Positions 54,901 to 63,855 of a stretch of DNA of 64,000 nucleotides are shown here, one piece after another (the stretch's first letter is position 1; every line of letters starts with the position of its first letter). The notes beneath the pieces are model-generated. The model saw only the letters and a program-made list of their open reading frames with translations. It was not told the DNA's origin and made no database searches. Source of the DNA: Zerene cesonia (lineage: Eukaryota; Arthropoda; Insecta; Lepidoptera; Pieridae); the NCBI RefSeq assembly GCF_012273895.1, contig NC_052115.1, forward strand, positions 8,053,183-8,117,182, written 5' to 3'. A program made the position numbers and the translations under genes.

Positions 54901-57325
54901 AAAAAAAATGCATTTTTTCCATAGTACTTTAGCTCTCATTAATATTTAAATAAAGTATTATATAATTTTTAAAAGCTTACACATTCTAATCATAGAACAT
55001 GCCAAAGTCGTTGTAAACTTTATCTTTCTAATATAAATTTCAATTATCACGTTTTTTTCCTCGCCCCCATTATAGTTACAATTTCTTAACCTATCAGTAT
55101 CCAAAAATTGTTTTTTATAGTTTTATAAACTACCCTCAAAACATTACAAGATACTCACACAAATTAAACAGCTCGTGCAGATACCGTGCGGCTGTATGCG
55201 TGAGATTATCAGCCAATAGCAGCAGAGCTAACCCGGATACGCTTCGCATTTCCGGTGAGTCCAGGGAAAGACAACGCTCTATTAGACTGTAGCACGGACG
55301 CGGATCACGTCTGGAATTTAAAAAAAAATTATGAATGGATTAACAGAAATTTTAGAAATATTAATAAATGAGAAAAATTGTACAGAAAGTAATGTTAAAA
55401 GGTAGTTTTTCCTTTTCTTGTAAACTTGTTTGCGAAATATAATCTTAAAAACTCCTACATGTCTTGAAAATAACATTCATTACATTACATCCATAAATAA
55501 TATTTTTTTTTTAGTTTAAGAACATTTTAATACTTTATGAATAAGGAATTTTAAAGAATTAAATTCCCCCCCCCACTTGAAAAAAATTTTCACTACTATT
55601 TACCTCCAATGAGGAGGAAAAGTAATTAATAAATTAATTAACATAAGATTTTACAACTAAAATTGCAAATTTCATAACTTAAGCATGATGTAACATGAAC
55701 CTATAATCTCTGCCCCTACTAAAAATAGCTCAATACAGCAAAATAACTTTTTTACTTAAAACAACCAACTGGATCAGTTAGAACTGGAATAGTCTTTAGA
55801 CTACTTACCCATGCTTCAGCAGTTCTCCACACACCCTGGCCAGCAACGGCACCAGAGCCACCACAGCGTCTGTTCTCTGCTGGTATATCGCCGATTCTGT
55901 CACTGCGGAGTAAGATGTGAATGCTGTGTCTATCAACAATGGGCTGCATATCTGTAAGCAGAACAATATTTAAACTTAAATCATGTTCTCAAAATTGAAA
56001 GTTCCGTTTGTCAAAAACTCTGTTTGTCTGACTTTCTGTCTCTTCTTAGAGTGATTCAAGAGGAAGGTTTATATGTATAATAACATCTATTAAACTATTC
56101 CGAATTTAATGCTTGGGAAGTTGCGGGCAAAAGCTAGATATTAATATTATACTTTACACCATTCTTTATAAAAAAAAAAGCACAATAGCTGCAAATACCA
56201 ACATTGAAAATTCAAATTTCACTATACCTGTTGACAACTAATGCATGCCAGTAGCAAAGAGGACTGAGCATCAGATTGGGGCAGGCTAAGCAATAACTGC
56301 CAGGCCCTGGAACTACCCCTTTTGCGCTGAGGGTTGCATGTCATCCAGAGGAACACTGGCCGCAATAGCTCAAGACTATTCGAGGATACTCTGATAAAGA
56401 TATTAGAATTTTCACTTAAATATAATTGTGTCCTTTTTTCACAGCAATAAACAAAGGTTTGAAACCTGATGAAATTTTCTATTCTTGGAACAGTTTTATT
56501 CATAAGTTATTTAAAAGCATTATAATACAGTAATACTGAAAATTACAATAGAACATTAAAGTTTATACACAAGCATAGTTTTTTTTCATCATTTCTTGAA
56601 ATAGATCCATTTTAGCTATTTTGGGTTTCTATCTTAATGTATGTAATGTGAATTATTTCTTAAGCGCACCGTTTCAGCAAACTAAAACAATGATACTCAC
56701 AAATATTCATGGCTAGTGCACAAGGCGTGCATTTGAGCCAAAACATCATCTTCCATATCCTTATTTCTCTCAAGAACAGTGATGAAGGGATGACGAGGAG
56801 ATCTCAGTGAGAACTGGCATTTGTAAGGCTGTCCTGGGACTAATCGCGACTTTAAATCCAAAATAAGAAGACCTGCCATTGTTGAGATAATAGCAGAGAA
56901 ATTGCTGTAAAAAATCGTACAATTTACTTTAGAAGACAAAGATGAATGAAATTTTATTTTATTTAATAGTCTAATTAGTGGTAATTATTTTTTATCTAGT
57001 CTAGTTGCAGAATTTAAAGAGGAATAATAAAATTGTAATCTTACTGTGCTGTGGGTAGAAGAGATACAACAGTTGACATAGTATGCCCTATTTCTAGGAC
57101 ATTCAGTTCTACCAGAGCCAAAAGACCTTGGCATGCCGTGAGGCTAACGACAGGCTCCGGAGATGAACATTTCTCTCTCAAAAATTTCAATTCTTCATTT
57201 TCCAAAACAAACTTTTGTCCCTCGCCCGGCTTATGTTTGGATTTTATCGTAGATATCAATTTATCAATAGCATTAACTATTAATACGCTAGTGTTTGTTT
57301 TCAGTTTGTATTCTATTTCATCCAT
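39860..57325 (-). CDS. FOCAD: Focadhesin (FOCAD) homolog, 19 exons, 1200 aa
   Basis: Exons: 57045-57325, 56701-56904, 56228-56390, 55809-55951, 55159-55310, 54289-54839, 53744-53848, 53284-53402, 52509-52712, 51929-52118, 49343-49436, 47397-47599, 45043-45285, 44294-44536, 43006-43232, 42458-42574, 41570-41762, 40932-41059, 39860-39902. Every junction keeps phase. Markers: RSPRHPFITVLERNKD (residues about 120), CTDKAGATATSLALEALGAL (exon 9), the C-terminal YSLLPSAVAVLVGKEGW and HCEQFVAHKIWTRL, all close to vertebrate focadhesin. The protein is a helical-repeat scaffold, reported at focal adhesions with vinculin and more recently linked to the SKI mRNA-surveillance complex. Human FOCAD has 1801 aa. 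A block of roughly 500 residues between exons 12 and 13 has no counterpart here, and exon 12 uses a GC donor. The N gap falls in intron 10. Confidence 0.88.
40565..40750 (+). repeat. Poly(T)-containing interspersed repeat
   Basis: ACCGACTTACAAATAAAGAG, poly(T), TTATGCCTCCCGTGTGGTCC, TTTGACAATTTGAAGGCGTT. Related copies at 12660-12860, 21385-21500 and 37505-37700; weaker ones at 8170-8300 and 17055-17205. It lies between FOCAD exons 18 and 19. Confidence 0.55.
40932..41059 (-). CDS. FOCAD: FOCAD exon 18 (conserved C-terminal end)
   Basis: Encodes MLEWLCHTRDAIRDP and ends HCEQFVAHKIWTR plus two bases. It aligns with the very end of vertebrate focadhesin (KKAVWTRAYGW). The donor GTGAGT overlaps an in-frame TGA (40928-40930), so both spliced and unspliced RNAs would give a plausible C terminus. 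Confidence 0.85.
41351..41552 (+). mobile_element. Helitron-like element 17 nt inside FOCAD intron 17
   Basis: Full-length copy with the CTAGT end at 41552. The FOCAD exon 17 donor begins at 41569, so the element starts 17 nt into the intron in antisense orientation to the gene. Confidence 0.75.
41784..41969 (+). repeat. Interspersed repeat next to the FOCAD exon 17 acceptor
   Basis: Same family as 28011-28200. It begins 22 nt upstream (gene sense) of exon 17, so the branch-point region of intron 16 must lie within or at the edge of this repeat. Confidence 0.62.
42790..42975 (+). mobile_element. Diverged SINE-like fragments
   Basis: Two overlapping or duplicated pieces carrying CATGGGCGGTGGTCATCGCG and ACGGGCGGCGGTGATCGCTT. 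They lie directly downstream (gene sense) of FOCAD exon 15. Confidence 0.45.
43006..43232 (-). CDS. FOCAD: FOCAD exon 15 with an in-frame 9-bp minisatellite
   Basis: Between a CCCGGCAG acceptor and GTGAGT, phase 0 to 2. It encodes AWAAYVRASRSLGSAHLERM and, near its end, four Ser-Ala-Pro units written by a 9-bp tandem repeat, then ALVWLNEAVDAHATHFL. It is extremely GC-rich compared with its neighbours. Repeat-number change would add or remove three residues at a time without a frameshift. Confidence 0.82.
43048..43096 (+). repeat. FOCAD: 9-bp minisatellite in the FOCAD exon 15 coding sequence
   Basis: GGCGGAGGG repeated about five times on the plus strand; it codes for Ser-Ala-Pro repeats on the minus strand. 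It keeps the reading frame. Confidence 0.85.
43272..43472 (+). repeat. Minisatellite, 44-46 bp unit, about four copies
   Basis: Units mark out by GATGACGGGAGAATCA-like words at 43318, 43362, 43408 and 43452, each followed by a TAGACTAGACTCGGACACAG-like stretch. A worn first copy starts near 43272. It lies in FOCAD intron 14, 40 nt upstream of exon 15. Confidence 0.75.
44645..44783 (+). repeat. Interspersed repeat with a CGAGCTTCGCTCG hairpin
   Basis: GGATGACCGAGCTTCGCTCG contains a perfect short hairpin. It is followed by ATCGATTTATCGCCCCGAAA and a TA-rich end. It lies in FOCAD intron 13. Confidence 0.45.
45748..46351 (+). repeat. Left arm of a large inverted repeat
   Basis: About 600 bp, starting CACTAGATGGCGCTA and ending TTTTAAACAT. 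It is repeated in reverse at 47935-48540 with scattered mismatches and small indels. It contains a short open frame (KRINLSPFTKDFRGGEHSNE) that is also open in the other arm. It lies in FOCAD intron 12. Confidence 0.75.
46741..46786 (-). repeat. Stub of the AAATTAAA MITE family
   Basis: Only the end TAGAAATTAAAGACTTTTTA and AAACGCGATTTATAGC are left. It lies in FOCAD intron 12. Confidence 0.45.
46838..46974 (+). repeat. ACGGGCGAAGCCGGGG-type repeat
   Basis: ACTAATATTATAAAGCGGAG head and CACGGGCGAAGCCGGGGCGA tail. It lies in the spacer of the large inverted repeat in FOCAD intron 12. Confidence 0.55.
47397..47599 (-). CDS. FOCAD: FOCAD exon 12 with a GC splice donor
   Basis: Two bases complete the codon left by exon 11. 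The exon encodes EIWPEVFKNTNQDALPGVQY, then REVRTYRSGVYAIEGR, matching the vertebrate LVEMEI..MPRGIY region. The 3' edge is best placed at AAACAG followed by GCGAGT, a non-canonical GC donor in phase 0. No GT donor in the right phase was seen before the TGA at about 47373. The exon sits in the spacer of a large inverted repeat. Confidence 0.75.
47935..48540 (-). repeat. Right arm of a large inverted repeat
   Basis: Reverse copy of 45748-46351, ending AGCGCCATCTAGTCACT. It lies in FOCAD intron 11. The two arms flank FOCAD exon 12. They may be two insertions of one 600-bp interspersed repeat or an inverted duplication. Confidence 0.75.
49460..49822 (+). mobile_element. Tandem dimer of two related repeat monomers flanked by 9-bp direct repeats
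   Basis: Two units, 49460-49643 and 49644-49822, both start CTAATATATAAAATTCTCGT and end CAGCTAGT. The first has a Lep1-like tail (CGGGTGAAACCGCGG). The second has a different tail (CATACCCCTAAATGATAAGA and GCGTTTGCCGGG), the same as the copy at 8984-9160. TGACTATAT occurs at 49451-49459 and again at 49823-49831. The dimer ends 24 nt from the acceptor of FOCAD exon 11. Confidence 0.7.
49853..50014 (+). repeat. ACGGGCGAAGCCGGGG-type repeat
   Basis: Poly(T) start, CGTTATTCCATAAAAAGCAC, and tail ATCACGGGCGAAGCCGGGGC. It lies in FOCAD intron 10. Confidence 0.5.
50318..50333. repeat. (TA)n microsatellite
   Basis: Short uninterrupted AT/TA dinucleotide run in FOCAD intron 10. Confidence 0.7.
50507..50578 (-). 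repeat. tRNA-derived SINE relic
   Basis: On the minus strand GGGTTCGATTACC is a good B box, preceded by CCTAGGCACAGGGGTTTACG. It does not fold as a full tRNA by eye, so it is scored as a SINE relic, not a tRNA gene. It lies in FOCAD intron 10. Confidence 0.5.
50754..51753. other. Assembly gap, exactly 1000 N
   Basis: A run of 1000 undetermined bases, a typical arbitrary gap size. It lies in FOCAD intron 10. Phase is preserved between the exons on each side (51929 and 49436), so no exon is required to be hidden in it, although one of length divisible by three could be. Confidence 0.97.
53184..53264 (+). repeat. (GAT)n-rich microsatellite
   Basis: GATGATGATGGTGATGATGA-type triplets with a few AATCAT interruptions. 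It lies in FOCAD intron 8 and generates artefactual Asp/His-rich frames. Confidence 0.85.
53605..53697 (+). mobile_element. SINE-like 3' fragment
   Basis: CATTCGCAGAGGCACTATCT, GTGATCGCTTACCATCAGGC, then ATGACATAAAAAA. It lies in FOCAD intron 7. Confidence 0.6.
56042..56137 (+). repeat. Partial copy, ACTACATAGTATAAA family
   Basis: Only the 3' half is present (AGAGTGATTCAAGAGGAAGG to GGGCAAAAGCTAG). It lies in FOCAD intron 3. Confidence 0.5.
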
Positions 57326-57496
57326 TTTTATAATATAATCAAATTATAAAAATAAAAACAAGCGATTCGTACTAGATTTCGGTTTTTTTATGTTCAATCT
57401 TCACAATATCCAAATGTTGAATGTTGACACTAAAGTGTTGACAGCTGCCCATCACCCCACGTTGACACTTGACACAACACCAGCTGTTTTATTCAT

Positions 57497-57688
57497 CACT
57501 AGCTGTTCGCCCTGGCTTGGCTCTTGGTATATATATAGCCTATGACACTGAGTCAAGTAGAAGATTTATAATAATAAAAGAATTTTTGAAATCGGTCCAG
57601 CCGTTCACCCGTGATGGCGTGACCAAGGGAAATAGGGATTCATTTTTATACACAAAGAGTTGCAATACTGGTATTACACATATAGATT
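57497..57688 (-). repeat. ACGGGCGAAGCCGGGG-type repeat, reversed
   Basis: Starts ACTAGCTGTTCGCCC and carries AAATCGGTCCAGCCGTTCAC. It lies in the FOCAD/BRK1 promoter interval. Confidence 0.5.
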
Positions 57689-57747
57689 AGTCACAGACTA
57701 AGTTGCACACATAGTTTTAACTATGGACATAATATATATATTGTGGG

Positions 57748-58068
57748 AGTCGAGCACGCTTCGGCACGAATTGGGCCAGCTCGCACCGGGGAAGTACCAC
57801 ACCCCCACAGAAAACCGGCGTGAAATAGTGGCATGCCACTGTGTTTCGTACGGTGAGTGGGGGAGCCGGAGGCCCATTTCCTTTTCCTCACCCGTCCCAG
57901 TCCATTCCTTCTTTCCAGTCGTTAATCCTTTCCTTTTCCTTTACCCCTTAAAAGCGGGCAACACATTCGCAGAGGCACTACCTCTGCGAATGTTCATGGG
58001 CGGTGGTGATCGCTTACCATCAGGCGAACCACCAGCCCAGTTGCCCGCTATTACATAAAAAAAAAAAA
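57748..58068 (+). mobile_element. SINE-like retroposon, near full length, poly(A) tail
   Basis: Begins GGGAGTCGAGCACGCTTCGG, continues GCACGAATTGGGCCAGCTCG, a pyrimidine-rich centre, GGTGGTGATCGCTTACCATC, and ends in a run of A. The order is shared by many copies in the window, so this serves as the reference copy. It lies between FOCAD and BRK1. A 110-aa open frame inside it is repeat-derived. Confidence 0.75.
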
Positions 58069-58109
58069 AAAATATGCCTTTAACAGACTCGCTTGCGACA
58101 AGTACATTT

Positions 58110-58330
58110 TAGTCTATTGTGGGAGTCGAGCACGCTTCGGTACGAATTGGGCCAGCTCACACCGGGGAAATACCACATACTCACAGAAAACCGGCGTGAT
58201 ATAGTGGCATGTCACTGTGTACAGTGAATGGGGGAGACGGAGGCCCGTTTCCCTTTCCTCACCCGTCCCAGTCCATTCCTTCTTTCCAGTTGTTAATCTT
58301 TCCCTTTTTCCTTACCCCATAAAAGGCGTC
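58110..58330 (+). mobile_element. SINE-like retroposon, second copy, 3' truncated
   Basis: GGGAGTCGAGCACGCTTCGG start in the same orientation as the copy at 57748. It breaks off after the pyrimidine-rich centre near AAAAGGCGTC. The pair lies 280 bp upstream of BRK1. Confidence 0.7.
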
Positions 58331-58612
58331 ATTATCAGGCGTACCACGTACCACACACAATTTCCAAATAAAATTCAAATTCAGATCAGATTCGACCTTA
58401 TGCAACATATAAAATGGAATGAGTCTGTGCAGTAACAGTATAATTTAAAGTTTAATATCTGTGCTGTCATCTATGAACCTCAGATTTCAGAATAAGAATT
58501 CAGAACTGTCACTTTGTCGTTTTGAAGAAAACTTCGATCTTACGATTGAGTGTTCAAATAAAAACAACTTTGTTTAATAACTAGTGACACAGCCATATAT
58601 AATTGCAAAAAT

Positions 58613-60154
58613 ATGGCTACTCCACCGCGTGAAACTATCCAAAAGCAAATTCAACAAGACTGGGCTAACAGAGAATATATTGAAGTGATAACGGGGAGTA
58701 TCAAGAAAATAACAGACTTCCTGAATTCTTTTGGTGAGTCGGTCCTGACACAATATTTTACCATCTATTGAATTCTCACTTACGATTCTTATAATGCAAT
58801 TCGATACATATTCAAGATTTAAGATGTGACTCACTACCAACTCAGTCGGAAACCAACCATTTTAGCATATTTTCGGTTTATTATATTTTTCCATACAATT
58901 GAGATCGAGATCGTAACAAACATATGATCTGTAATGACAAAAACATGGTAGACTATGCTGGTAATATCATTATATGTCACATCTAGTCTACACTGTACAA
59001 GAGTAATTATGAAAGTGTGAAAACATGGACTGTGTGGACAATATATTAAAAGAGGAATAATACAATAATATAAAGTAATTTCTTTACCATGAGCATGGTG
59101 TATAAGACATAATGACAAATAAACATTTCTGAAAAAGGGAATTTTAACTGGGAATTATATGTATACTCAATTCTCTAGAGTCTACATTCAGTTTTGTTGA
59201 TTTAATTTTTGAAATGAATGCCCTAGAAATTCAACTAGTTTCAATACATAAACTGGAGTAACACAGTATTCTAAAATGCAGGTCAATTAAGTAATAACAA
59301 TACACAATATAACTTACAGATATTTCTTAGGTTTTATCTCCAACATCACCGTTCTTATTTTATGATTGCAGATATGTCTTGCAGATCACGTCTGGCTACT
59401 TTAAATGAGAAGCTCACTTCTCTTGAAAGGAAGATTGACTATTTAGAGGCTTGTGTGAGTATATTGTTATTTTTATTTTTTATATTGCACTTCACCTTAA
59501 AAATATATCATATATGTTAGATGCAAATTCTGGTTGAATAATTTTTTAAATGAGTTATTGTTATATAGCTGTTATTTTTTCTTGCCAAATCTAGTTTGGA
59601 TGTCAAATCCTATAAAACATCACCTTGCTTTGATAGGAGGCGAAATTGTACGGATTGTGCTTTGGTGTACAAATATTGATTATCCAGCTAACCTAACTTT
59701 GTTAATAGCCTTTGTGGCTAACTATATCAATTCGGCAGTTGTGTAGAATTCCCTCTTTTGAATTCTAACAAATACAATTTTTTTTTGCAGACAACATTGT
59801 AAAGTACAATTCCAAAAAAAAGCTTACACATTGGTCTTATATCAGCTAGTGAAGTAAATGCTTAATTTAATAGCATATAATTGCTTTATAAATAAAAAAA
59901 ATACTCTAATATTTTCTAGAGGAGGGATTTGAAACTGCATCTTTTGTTGCGGAAACACCTGATGCCTATCCCATGATTCCACCTCAGCATTCAGATTGAT
60001 ATTATTTATGATCATTCCATTTGCTAACATTTGGGTTATTATATTATCCTAGATTTATATTTCCATAGATTACAATAAATATGCTATACATATGAATAAA
60101 ATACATATTTTGTTTGTTTCTTTCTAGGTCACAAAGGGCGAGACATTGACATAA
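58613..60154 (+). CDS. BRK1: BRK1 / HSPC300, WAVE complex subunit, complete
   Basis: BRK1 is the smallest subunit of the WAVE regulatory complex, which switches on Arp2/3-driven actin branching downstream of Rac. Exons 58613-58733, 59372-59454 and 60128-60154, phases 1 and 0, give 76 aa (human 75). The sequence is nearly identical to the family: [20 protein letters not shown], then [18 protein letters not shown] and the terminal VTKGETLT before TAA. The ATG is in a good context (AAAAATATGG) and there is no upstream alternative in frame. The protein is one long helix that packs with WAVE and Abi. It is head-to-head with FOCAD (1.3 kb) and tail-to-tail with the thiolase gene. Confidence 0.97.
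59930..59999 (-). repeat. tRNA-derived SINE relic
   Basis: The minus strand reads GCATCAGGTGTTTCCGCAAC, then GATGCAGTTTCAAATCCCTC, a worn anticodon/T-arm-like half. A related stub is at 38830-38866. It lies in BRK1 intron 2. Confidence 0.4.
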
Positions 60155-60817
60155 GTTTAATTATATTTATGTTTAAGGTAGACTATTTATTTCTTTACAA
60201 AGTAAGTCGAGGTTTGATTCAAGGGGACTATTTTACCTCAAAGCATGTTTTGTTTTGCCTTGAAATATGTGAACCATTGCATTAAAAAAAAAAAAACAAA
60301 AATATATGTGTTATGATGCAGTATATATGTTAATTCATTAGTGTGTGGAAAATGAAATGCTACAAATTTTATAAAAAAAAACACTTATACCTTAATTTTA
60401 CTTTAAATGATTTAAAACCATGCTAATATACAGTTAATAATAATAAACCAGACAGAAATTATCTATCAAAAATGTAGTAGAGATACATATAAAGGATTGT
60501 TAATAAAATACATCCTTATAAAGTTTATTAACTTGGTTGCTTGTGCAACTTATCAACGGTTGGCAAAATAATTATGTAATAATATAATATTGTGCTGCCT
60601 TTGCTTACACTGCATTGGGATGAGGTTTTTATGATGCCAACATGATAAAATAAAAAGAAATGTAATCTATGAGTCTAATTGATGTAATTATGTGTTACTT
60701 TTAATATATTTTTTTTATAATTTAGTATTTTGAAACACTTGAATGTCCTGTAGATTTTCTATATTATGTTTAATATTGTAAGTGTTTTATGCTTAATGTT
60801 ATTTAAGGTGAAATAAA
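60155..60817 (+). other. BRK1: BRK1 3' UTR with poly(A) signals
   Basis: AT-rich non-coding stretch following the stop. AATAAA occurs at 60442-60447 and 60812-60817, giving possible short and long 3' UTRs. Confidence 0.5.
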
Positions 60818-61322
60818 ACTTTTTTTACATATTTTTGTTGTTCATTAAAAAAAAATGTTTCTATAAATGAAGCTTAGAACACAGATATTTATACTATTTA
60901 ACAATTACATAATTAACATTATCTATTTTTTTAAGAATTACTAATATGCTGCATTAGCTAGCTGGCAAACAGTTTTCTGCTTTACTCTTATATTTTAGGG
61001 ATATGAAAATGCGAATATGTTATCGCAGTTATATTATGCCGAAAATGTAAGGGGAGAGAGCCCCGAAAATGAGGACTCCTATTTTTGGTTTTTTAATGAG
61101 CCAAACCTAACCAAACACATAATATAAAACGCCCATGTGACAATCAATGGTTTCGGCAAAACTACCTAAAATATATCGTAAAATCGTAACTACGGTACAT
61201 CCTTTTTCGACAGATCACAAATGCGCGGGATAAATTATAATCCGGTGTATACCTAGTACCTACTATTTTACGGTGACATTTTTGACTTTTAATAATGAAA
61301 AAAAGACGTTTTTTTGAAATAA

Positions 61323-61328
61323 TTTATT
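61323..61328 (-). other. Thiolase poly(A) signal
   Basis: AATAAA on the minus strand about 40 nt beyond the thiolase stop codon. Its position suits the 3' end of that transcript. Confidence 0.5.
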
Positions 61329-61367
61329 TGTAATTTTTAAAATATCATGTATGTACAAACATAATAA

Positions 61368-63855
61368 TTAAACACATTCAAACGCGAGTGCAATTCCTTG
61401 ACCTCCACCGCAACTCGATGCAGCTACCGCCTTTTTCAGCCTTTTTGCTCTGAAAGTTAAACAAATAATAATATGCAGCTTTAACTATATTATTTGATAG
61501 TATTGGCCACAAAGTCTATTTGAATAAATTTTCTAATTTTTTTTATGTTACAGTCGGTAATAGAACTAGTGGGACGCCTGGTTGTAAGCGCTACCAACGC
61601 CCATGAACATTTGGAGAGGCATAATATCCATTGCAGACCTTACGCCTCTACAGATGGATTGCCGACTTTAAATTGGAGACAGATTAAGAAAGGATTGGGA
61701 AAGGTAAGGAAGAGGACTTGGGTCTCCGGCTCCCCCACTCACTGTGAACGAAACACAGCAAAATACTATTTCAAGCCGGTCTTCTGTGGAGGTGGTACTT
61801 CCCCGGTGCGAGCTGGCCCAATTCGTGCCAAATCGTCCTCGACTACCACATACAATCCACTTTTAAGTATTCGCGCTATTTTAAATAAGAGTTGCCATCT
61901 CAGAAAAAAACAAAGAAGATTGTACGATTCATTATTCTCACTTTATAATGTTTAAGATGTAAATAAGTTTATACCGAAGCAAATAGGAAAAACACGTGAA
62001 GAAAATTCTCATACCTTAATTGATGTACTAAATGCGTGGCCATTCTTGCTCCGGTGGCTGCGACCGGGTGACCCATTGCTATCGCTCCCCCACTGATGTT
62101 TACTTTACTTTTATCTATTTTCAGTTCGTCAATAATAGCGAGTGTTTGGGATGCAAATGTTTCGTTAATCTGTAATCAAGATTAGTATATAAACGGAGGT
62201 ATTCTTTTATAGTGATTTTTTATAGGTCAATTCATTTAAGTTAGTAAGCGACAAATGCCACATGGATAGATAGATAACCTTACTACGATAAAAAAATTAA
62301 TACCTCAAATAAGTCGACATCTTCAATCTGAATATTTACGACATCCATCAATCTTCTCACAGCTGGTACAGCTCCTAAGCCAGTATTTAAAGGGTCTACT
62401 CCAACATATGCCCAGCCAGAAAGTCTAGCCAATGGTGTTAAGTTGTGTCTGTTTACTAACTCTTCATTCGCTAATAGCAAAGCCGCCGCACCATCTGCTG
62501 GTCCCTGCAAAGATTTTTGAAACTTTAAGTGGCTAAATCTTAGGAATCTATGAACACCCCAAATAATTTTATATTTTAACTTACACCTGAGTTACCCATA
62601 GTAACAATTTCACCACCTTCAGTATTAGGTAGTAATGTGGCTAGCTTGTTTGGATTTATTTCCGTATCCGGCAAATCATCTATCGTCACATTATGTGTTC
62701 TTTTATTTAACGTGACTTCCAGTTTAGTTACCTCCGAGTCAAATAATTTACCTTCTTGTGCTAAAACAATAGTTATGGATAAAAATAAAATATTATAGGA
62801 CAAAAAGTATAACATTTACCGAGTTTTCACCGCACACAAAGTGACAACTTTAAACGGAAAATAACCAACTGCTTTTGTATTTTCTTATGTTTGATTTTAC
62901 GCGAGTATTATACATTTAGAAATTAAAAACTTTTTAACGTGTCTCCCCGTGACCACGCTCGCTGTAAAGTGTTCGAAACGTCGGGTTAATAACATAATGA
63001 ATAAATCGCGTTTAAAATCCGTTAAAAAGTTTTTAATTTCCAACTGCTTTTGTTTTAATTATAGTGCATAATGAGTGCATTTCTATCATTTTTATTTTAA
63101 AATGGGTTAAAAGATCGTACAGGATCAGAAGAGATCGGTTCAAGAAAGTCTAAAATTATCTTATCAGCAACATTTCTTCAAAACTTAAAAATAAATGAGT
63201 ATCTTAGCTTCTCTCACCCTTTTTCCATTTTAAATGGCTTTCCATTGCGAAGTTATCAACATCTTCTCTAGAAATATTCATGTTTTTAGCTAGGTCTTCA
63301 GCCATTCTCTGCAGAGTAAGACCAGTGTAGCTGTCTGGAAATTGCGTTTTGATATGATCTTCCATTTGATAAGCTTTTCCGAGGGTAGTCCCAAACCTTA
63401 CATTTCGTACAAGCATTGGTAAGGCCGACATTATTTCCGTTCCACCTGTGAGGCATGCTTTTGCAGAATTGGTAAGAATTTCCTAAAAAATATTCAACTA
63501 AGATTTCATTGGTCCCGTAGCTACTATCTTATTTTTATAGGTGACCAAAAAATTAGCAAACATGAAATAAAATTCTGAAAGGTAGGTAAAACTGCTTGTT
63601 TTACCTACCTTTACGCAGCGCAATTCAGAAAATGCCGGGGATGCAATTTATTTTGGGAAATATAAGGTATCCCTTTATTCTAGCATTGCTAAGCTTGTAG
63701 TAAATAATATTTTCTGTCCATACCATTCCACCAGTTACAATGGCTTGTAATCCAGAAGCGCATGTTCTGTTCACGCCTAGTGCTGGCTTATCGAGGGGGA
63801 CGCCTGAATAAATGCCGCAGTATCTGGGTGTTTTACCACCGTCACATTGACTTAG
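61368..63855 (-). CDS. ACAA2: 3-ketoacyl-CoA thiolase, ACAA2 type (5' exons outside window)
   Basis: Thiolases of this family cut 3-ketoacyl-CoA to acetyl-CoA and a shortened acyl-CoA in mitochondrial beta-oxidation. Exons 63724-63855, 63218-63482, 62585-62760, 62304-62504, 62015-62169 and 61368-61449 keep phase throughout and give the last 336 residues of a protein usually near 395. Seen: nucleophile motif NRTCASGLQAIV; PMLVRNVRFGTTLGKAYQME, typical of ACAA2/yip2; NISREDVDNFAM; MGNSGGPADGAAAL; NETFASQ; GHPVAATGAR with the active-site His; and the final SSCGGGQGIAL. The last motif normally reads C-x-G-G-G, but here Cys is directly before GGG. The N-terminal exons must lie beyond 64000. The last intron holds a SINE (61556-61856), and intron 2 holds a MITE. 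Confidence 0.88.
61556..61856 (-). mobile_element. SINE-like retroposon in the last thiolase intron
   Basis: Reverse copy: runs from a diverged TGGTTGTAAGCGCTACCAAC at the left to GAGCTGGCCCAATTCGTGCC at the right. The 136-aa open frame at 61545-61955 is an artefact of it. Confidence 0.72.
62893..63046 (+). repeat. MITE-like element with strong terminal inverted repeat
   Basis: GAAATTAAAAACTTTTTAAC near the left end is mirrored by GTTAAAAAGTTTTTAATTTC at the right. The core carries GTGTTCGAAACGTCGGGTTA. It lies in thiolase intron 2 (between 62761 and 63217). Same family as 30281-30440. Confidence 0.65.

Larger units (their letters stand above)
57326..58612. promoter_or_regulatory. Shared FOCAD/BRK1 head-to-head promoter interval
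   Basis: Two divergent genes start at 57325 (minus) and 58613 (plus). The interval holds a minus-strand Helitron-like fragment (57497-57688) and two SINE-like copies in direct orientation. The unique sequence left for promoters is about 57326-57495 and 58335-58612. No core motif was assigned. Confidence 0.4.

Noticed and set aside
57723..58435. Plus-strand 111-aa and 72-aa frames
   Set aside because: They lie within the two SINE-like copies and recur with the same words at other copies, so they are repeat-derived.
61545..61955. Plus-strand 136-aa frame
   Set aside because: It is the antisense of a SINE-like insertion in a thiolase intron.
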